This document shows, piece by piece, positions 13,996-15,398 of a DNA stretch of 15,398 nt. Source of the stretch: an uncultured Methylocystaceae bacterium (GTDB lineage: Bacteria > Pseudomonadota > Alphaproteobacteria > Rhizobiales > Beijerinckiaceae); the NCBI GenBank assembly GCA_945956975.1, contig CAMFKC010000009.1:1-15398 (forward strand). Direction: 5' to 3'. Each line of letters opens with the position of its first letter. Position 1 is the stretch's first letter. The translations under genes and the position numbers were made by a program. A model generated the notes under the pieces. The model saw nothing but the letters and a program-made list of their open reading frames with translations, made no database searches and was not told the origin of the DNA.

Positions 13996-15233
13996 TGGAC
14001 GCGCCGCGGTCTTCCAATCCCTTCGCCGTCGGCGCGCCGGCCGCCACAGGCAAGCTTGCCGACAACATCCTCTATTTCGCGCGCGCGCTGCGTGACGCGG
14101 GTCTGCCAGTGGGGCCGGGCGCGGTCATCGACGCCATCAATGCGGTCGAAGCAGCGGAGATCGGCACGCGAGAGGATTTTCGCGCGACGCTGCACGCGGT
14201 CTTCGTCAAGAAGCACGAGCATACGATCATCTTCGACCAGGCCTTCGGCATCTTCTGGCGTAAGCGCGAGTTCATGGAGAAGATGATCGCGCTGATGTCG
14301 CCGCAGGCGAAGGATCATTCCGAGCCGAAGAAGCCGGACGCGGGCGCCGCGCGCGTCGCCGACGCGCTCTACAAGCATCGGCCGCAGGAGAAGCCGAAGG
14401 AACAGGTGGAGGTCGACGCACGCTTCACCATGTCGGCGTCGGAAGTCCTGCAAACGAAGGATTTCGCTCAGATGAGCGCGGCCGAGATCGCGCAGGCGCG
14501 CGCGGTGATCGCGCGTCTGCGGATGCCGTCCGAGAAGATGAAGCTGCGCCGCTGGAAGCCCGATCCGCAGGGGCTGCGCATCGATCCGCGCGGCACGTTC
14601 CGCAAGTCGCTGCGCTCGGGCGGGGCGATCGAACTCGCCTTCCGCGACCATGCCGAACGCTACGCGCCGATCGTTGTGATCTGCGACATATCCGGCTCGA
14701 TGAGCGACTACACGCGCATCTTCCTGCACTTCCTGCACCAGCTCACCGACCAGCGGCGGCGCGTGCACACGTTCCTGTTCGGCACGCGACTCACAAACGT
14801 CACGCGCGCGTTGCGCCAGAAGGACGTCGACGAGGCTCTCGCCGATTGTTCGGCCGGCGTGAAGGACTGGTCCGGCGGCACGCGCATCGGCGCCTCGCTG
14901 CACGCGTTCAACCGCGAATGGTCGCGCCGTGTGCTGGGGCAGGGCGCGGTCTGCATCCTATTCACCGACGGGCTGGAGCGCGATCATCTCGAACAGTTGA
15001 GCGCGGAGATGGAGCGCCTACATAAGTCGTGTCGCCGCCTCATCTGGGTCAATCCGCTGCTGCGCTATTCGGAATTCCAGGCCAAGGCGTCGGGTGTCCG
15101 AACTATGCTGCCGCATGTCGACGAATTCAGGCCGATCCACAATCTGCAGTCGATGGCCGACCTCGTCGCCGCATTGGCCCAGGAGAAGAGCGGTAAGTCG
15201 TCCGATCCGCGCAAGTGGCTGCGGGCGGCGTAG
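13995..15233 (+). CDS. CoxE-type VWA domain protein
   Basis: This 412-residue protein belongs to the CoxE-like VWA family. A helical N-terminal half (ILYFARALRDAGLPVGPGAV, then VKKHEHTIIFDQAFGIFW) leads to RGTFRKSLRSGG (199-210) and the VWA domain. The metal-ion-dependent adhesion site is complete: DISGSMS (Asp231, Ser233, Ser235), Thr296 in SGGTRIG and Asp325 in FTDG. WVNPLLRYSEFQAKASGVRT and LPHVDEFRPIHNL are typical CoxE C-terminal motifs. No signal peptide is seen, so it should act in the cytoplasm with the ATPase encoded two genes upstream; MoxR and VWA partners normally work as a pair. The ATG at 13995 overlaps the preceding TAA; the longer frame from 13932 lies inside that gene. Confidence 0.92.
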   Translation: MDAPRSSNPFAVGAPAATGKLADNILYFARALRDAGLPVGPGAVIDAINAVEAAEIGTREDFRATLHAVFVKKHEHTIIFDQAFGIFWRKREFMEKMIALMSPQAKDHSEPKKPDAGAARVADALYKHRPQEKPKEQVEVDARFTMSASEVLQTKDFAQMSAAEIAQARAVIARLRMPSEKMKLRRWKPDPQGLRIDPRGTFRKSLRSGGAIELAFRDHAERYAPIVVICDISGSMSDYTRIFLHFLHQLTDQRRRVHTFLFGTRLTNVTRALRQKDVDEALADCSAGVKDWSGGTRIGASLHAFNREWSRRVLGQGAVCILFTDGLERDHLEQLSAEMERLHKSCRRLIWVNPLLRYSEFQAKASGVRTMLPHVDEFRPIHNLQSMADLVAALAQEKSGKSSDPRKWLRAA

Positions 15234-15240
15234 AAACAAT

Positions 15241-15381
15241 CCCCTCTCCCGTGGAACGGGAGAGGGTGGCCCCGCGAAGCGGGGTCGGGTGAGGGACCGG
15301 CGATTGCGAGACGCGATGATCGCGGCGCCCTCATCCGTCATGCTTCGCATGACACCTTCTCCCGCTCCACGGGAGAAGGGG
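15241..15381. repeat. Inverted pair of 54-55 bp CCCTCTCCCG-type elements
   Basis: The copy at 15241-15295 holds two palindromes, CCCTCTCCCGT-GGA-ACGGGAGAGGG and CCCCGC-GAA-GCGGGG, and ends in GGTGAGGG. The copy at 15328-15381 is its inverted relative: CCCTCATCC, then GTCATGC-TTC-GCATGAC, then CCTTCTCCCG-CTCCA-CGGGAGAAGG. Between the arms are 32 bp of no evident function. The divergent stems keep their pairing although bases differ, which suggests that structure is conserved. It starts 7 bp after the stop of the VWA gene and may end or stabilise that transcript. I see no gene from 15234 to the end. Confidence 0.85.
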
Positions 15382-15398
15382 AATTCGTGGAGTGACAA

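Noticed and set aside
13713..14903. Minus-strand open frame of 396 codons opposite the VWA gene
   Set aside because: It is antisense to a gene with complete MIDAS motifs and has no recognisable family features.
12419..15233. Full CO dehydrogenase (cox) locus
   Set aside because: Only the CoxD/CoxE-like pair is present; no large, medium or small dehydrogenase subunits are in view, and such ATPase-VWA pairs occur widely without them.
15241..15381. CRISPR array
   Set aside because: Only two copies in opposite orientation with internal palindromes; there are no regular repeats and spacers.

Overview
The window looks like chromosomal DNA of a GC-rich alphaproteobacterium, most likely Hyphomicrobiales (Rhizobiales). 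This is inferred from gene content (a livHMGF operon with a DUF6867-type small gene, several branched-chain-type binding proteins, a CoxD/CoxE-like ATPase and VWA pair) and from the many GC-rich palindromic repeats between genes. I cannot name the genus.

Layout. Positions 1-135 hold the 3' end of a DadA-like FAD oxidoreductase, followed by ccdA (192-923, +), a thiol-disulfide electron carrier of the inner membrane. A terminator separates ccdA from a long minus-strand region (975-9459). Read in its direction of transcription this is livH, livM, livG, livF and a DUF6867-like membrane protein (a complete HAAT/LIV-type ABC importer), then a brnT-brnA toxin-antitoxin pair with a SAM-dependent methyltransferase 4 bp behind it, then two periplasmic binding proteins. 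A third binding protein, with a twin-arginine signal, is divergent from livH (9810-11021, +). The importer core is therefore surrounded by three different candidate ligand receptors. The livK-like gene at 9810 ends at a strong bidirectional terminator shared with a convergent PcaD-like enol-lactone hydrolase (11112-12227, -), which carries an unusual lysine/alanine-rich, histone-H1-like C-terminal tail of about 110 residues.

From 12419 to 15233 (+) lies a tightly coupled three-gene operon: a MoxR/CoxD-type AAA+ ATPase, a secreted two-domain protein whose N-terminal half resembles the PliG lysozyme-inhibitor fold, and a CoxE-type VWA protein with an intact MIDAS motif. Start and stop codons overlap at both junctions, so the three products are probably made together.

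A second layer is repetitive. At least three kinds of palindromic element lie in or beside the liv junctions: a 62-63 bp inverted pair with GGACC ends (5257-5318, and again translated in frame inside the livM N-terminus, 8460-8522); CCCTCTCCCG-type palindromes (6064-6088, 7010-7108, and the 15241-15381 double element); and a GTCATCCCG-ended element (2201-2292). The most interesting points are the H1-tailed hydrolase, the PliG-like protein inside the ATPase/VWA operon, the repeat that became coding sequence in livM, the hairpin whose foot forms part of the livF ribosome binding site, and the brnTA-methyltransferase operon with a near-consensus promoter that predicts a leaderless toxin mRNA.
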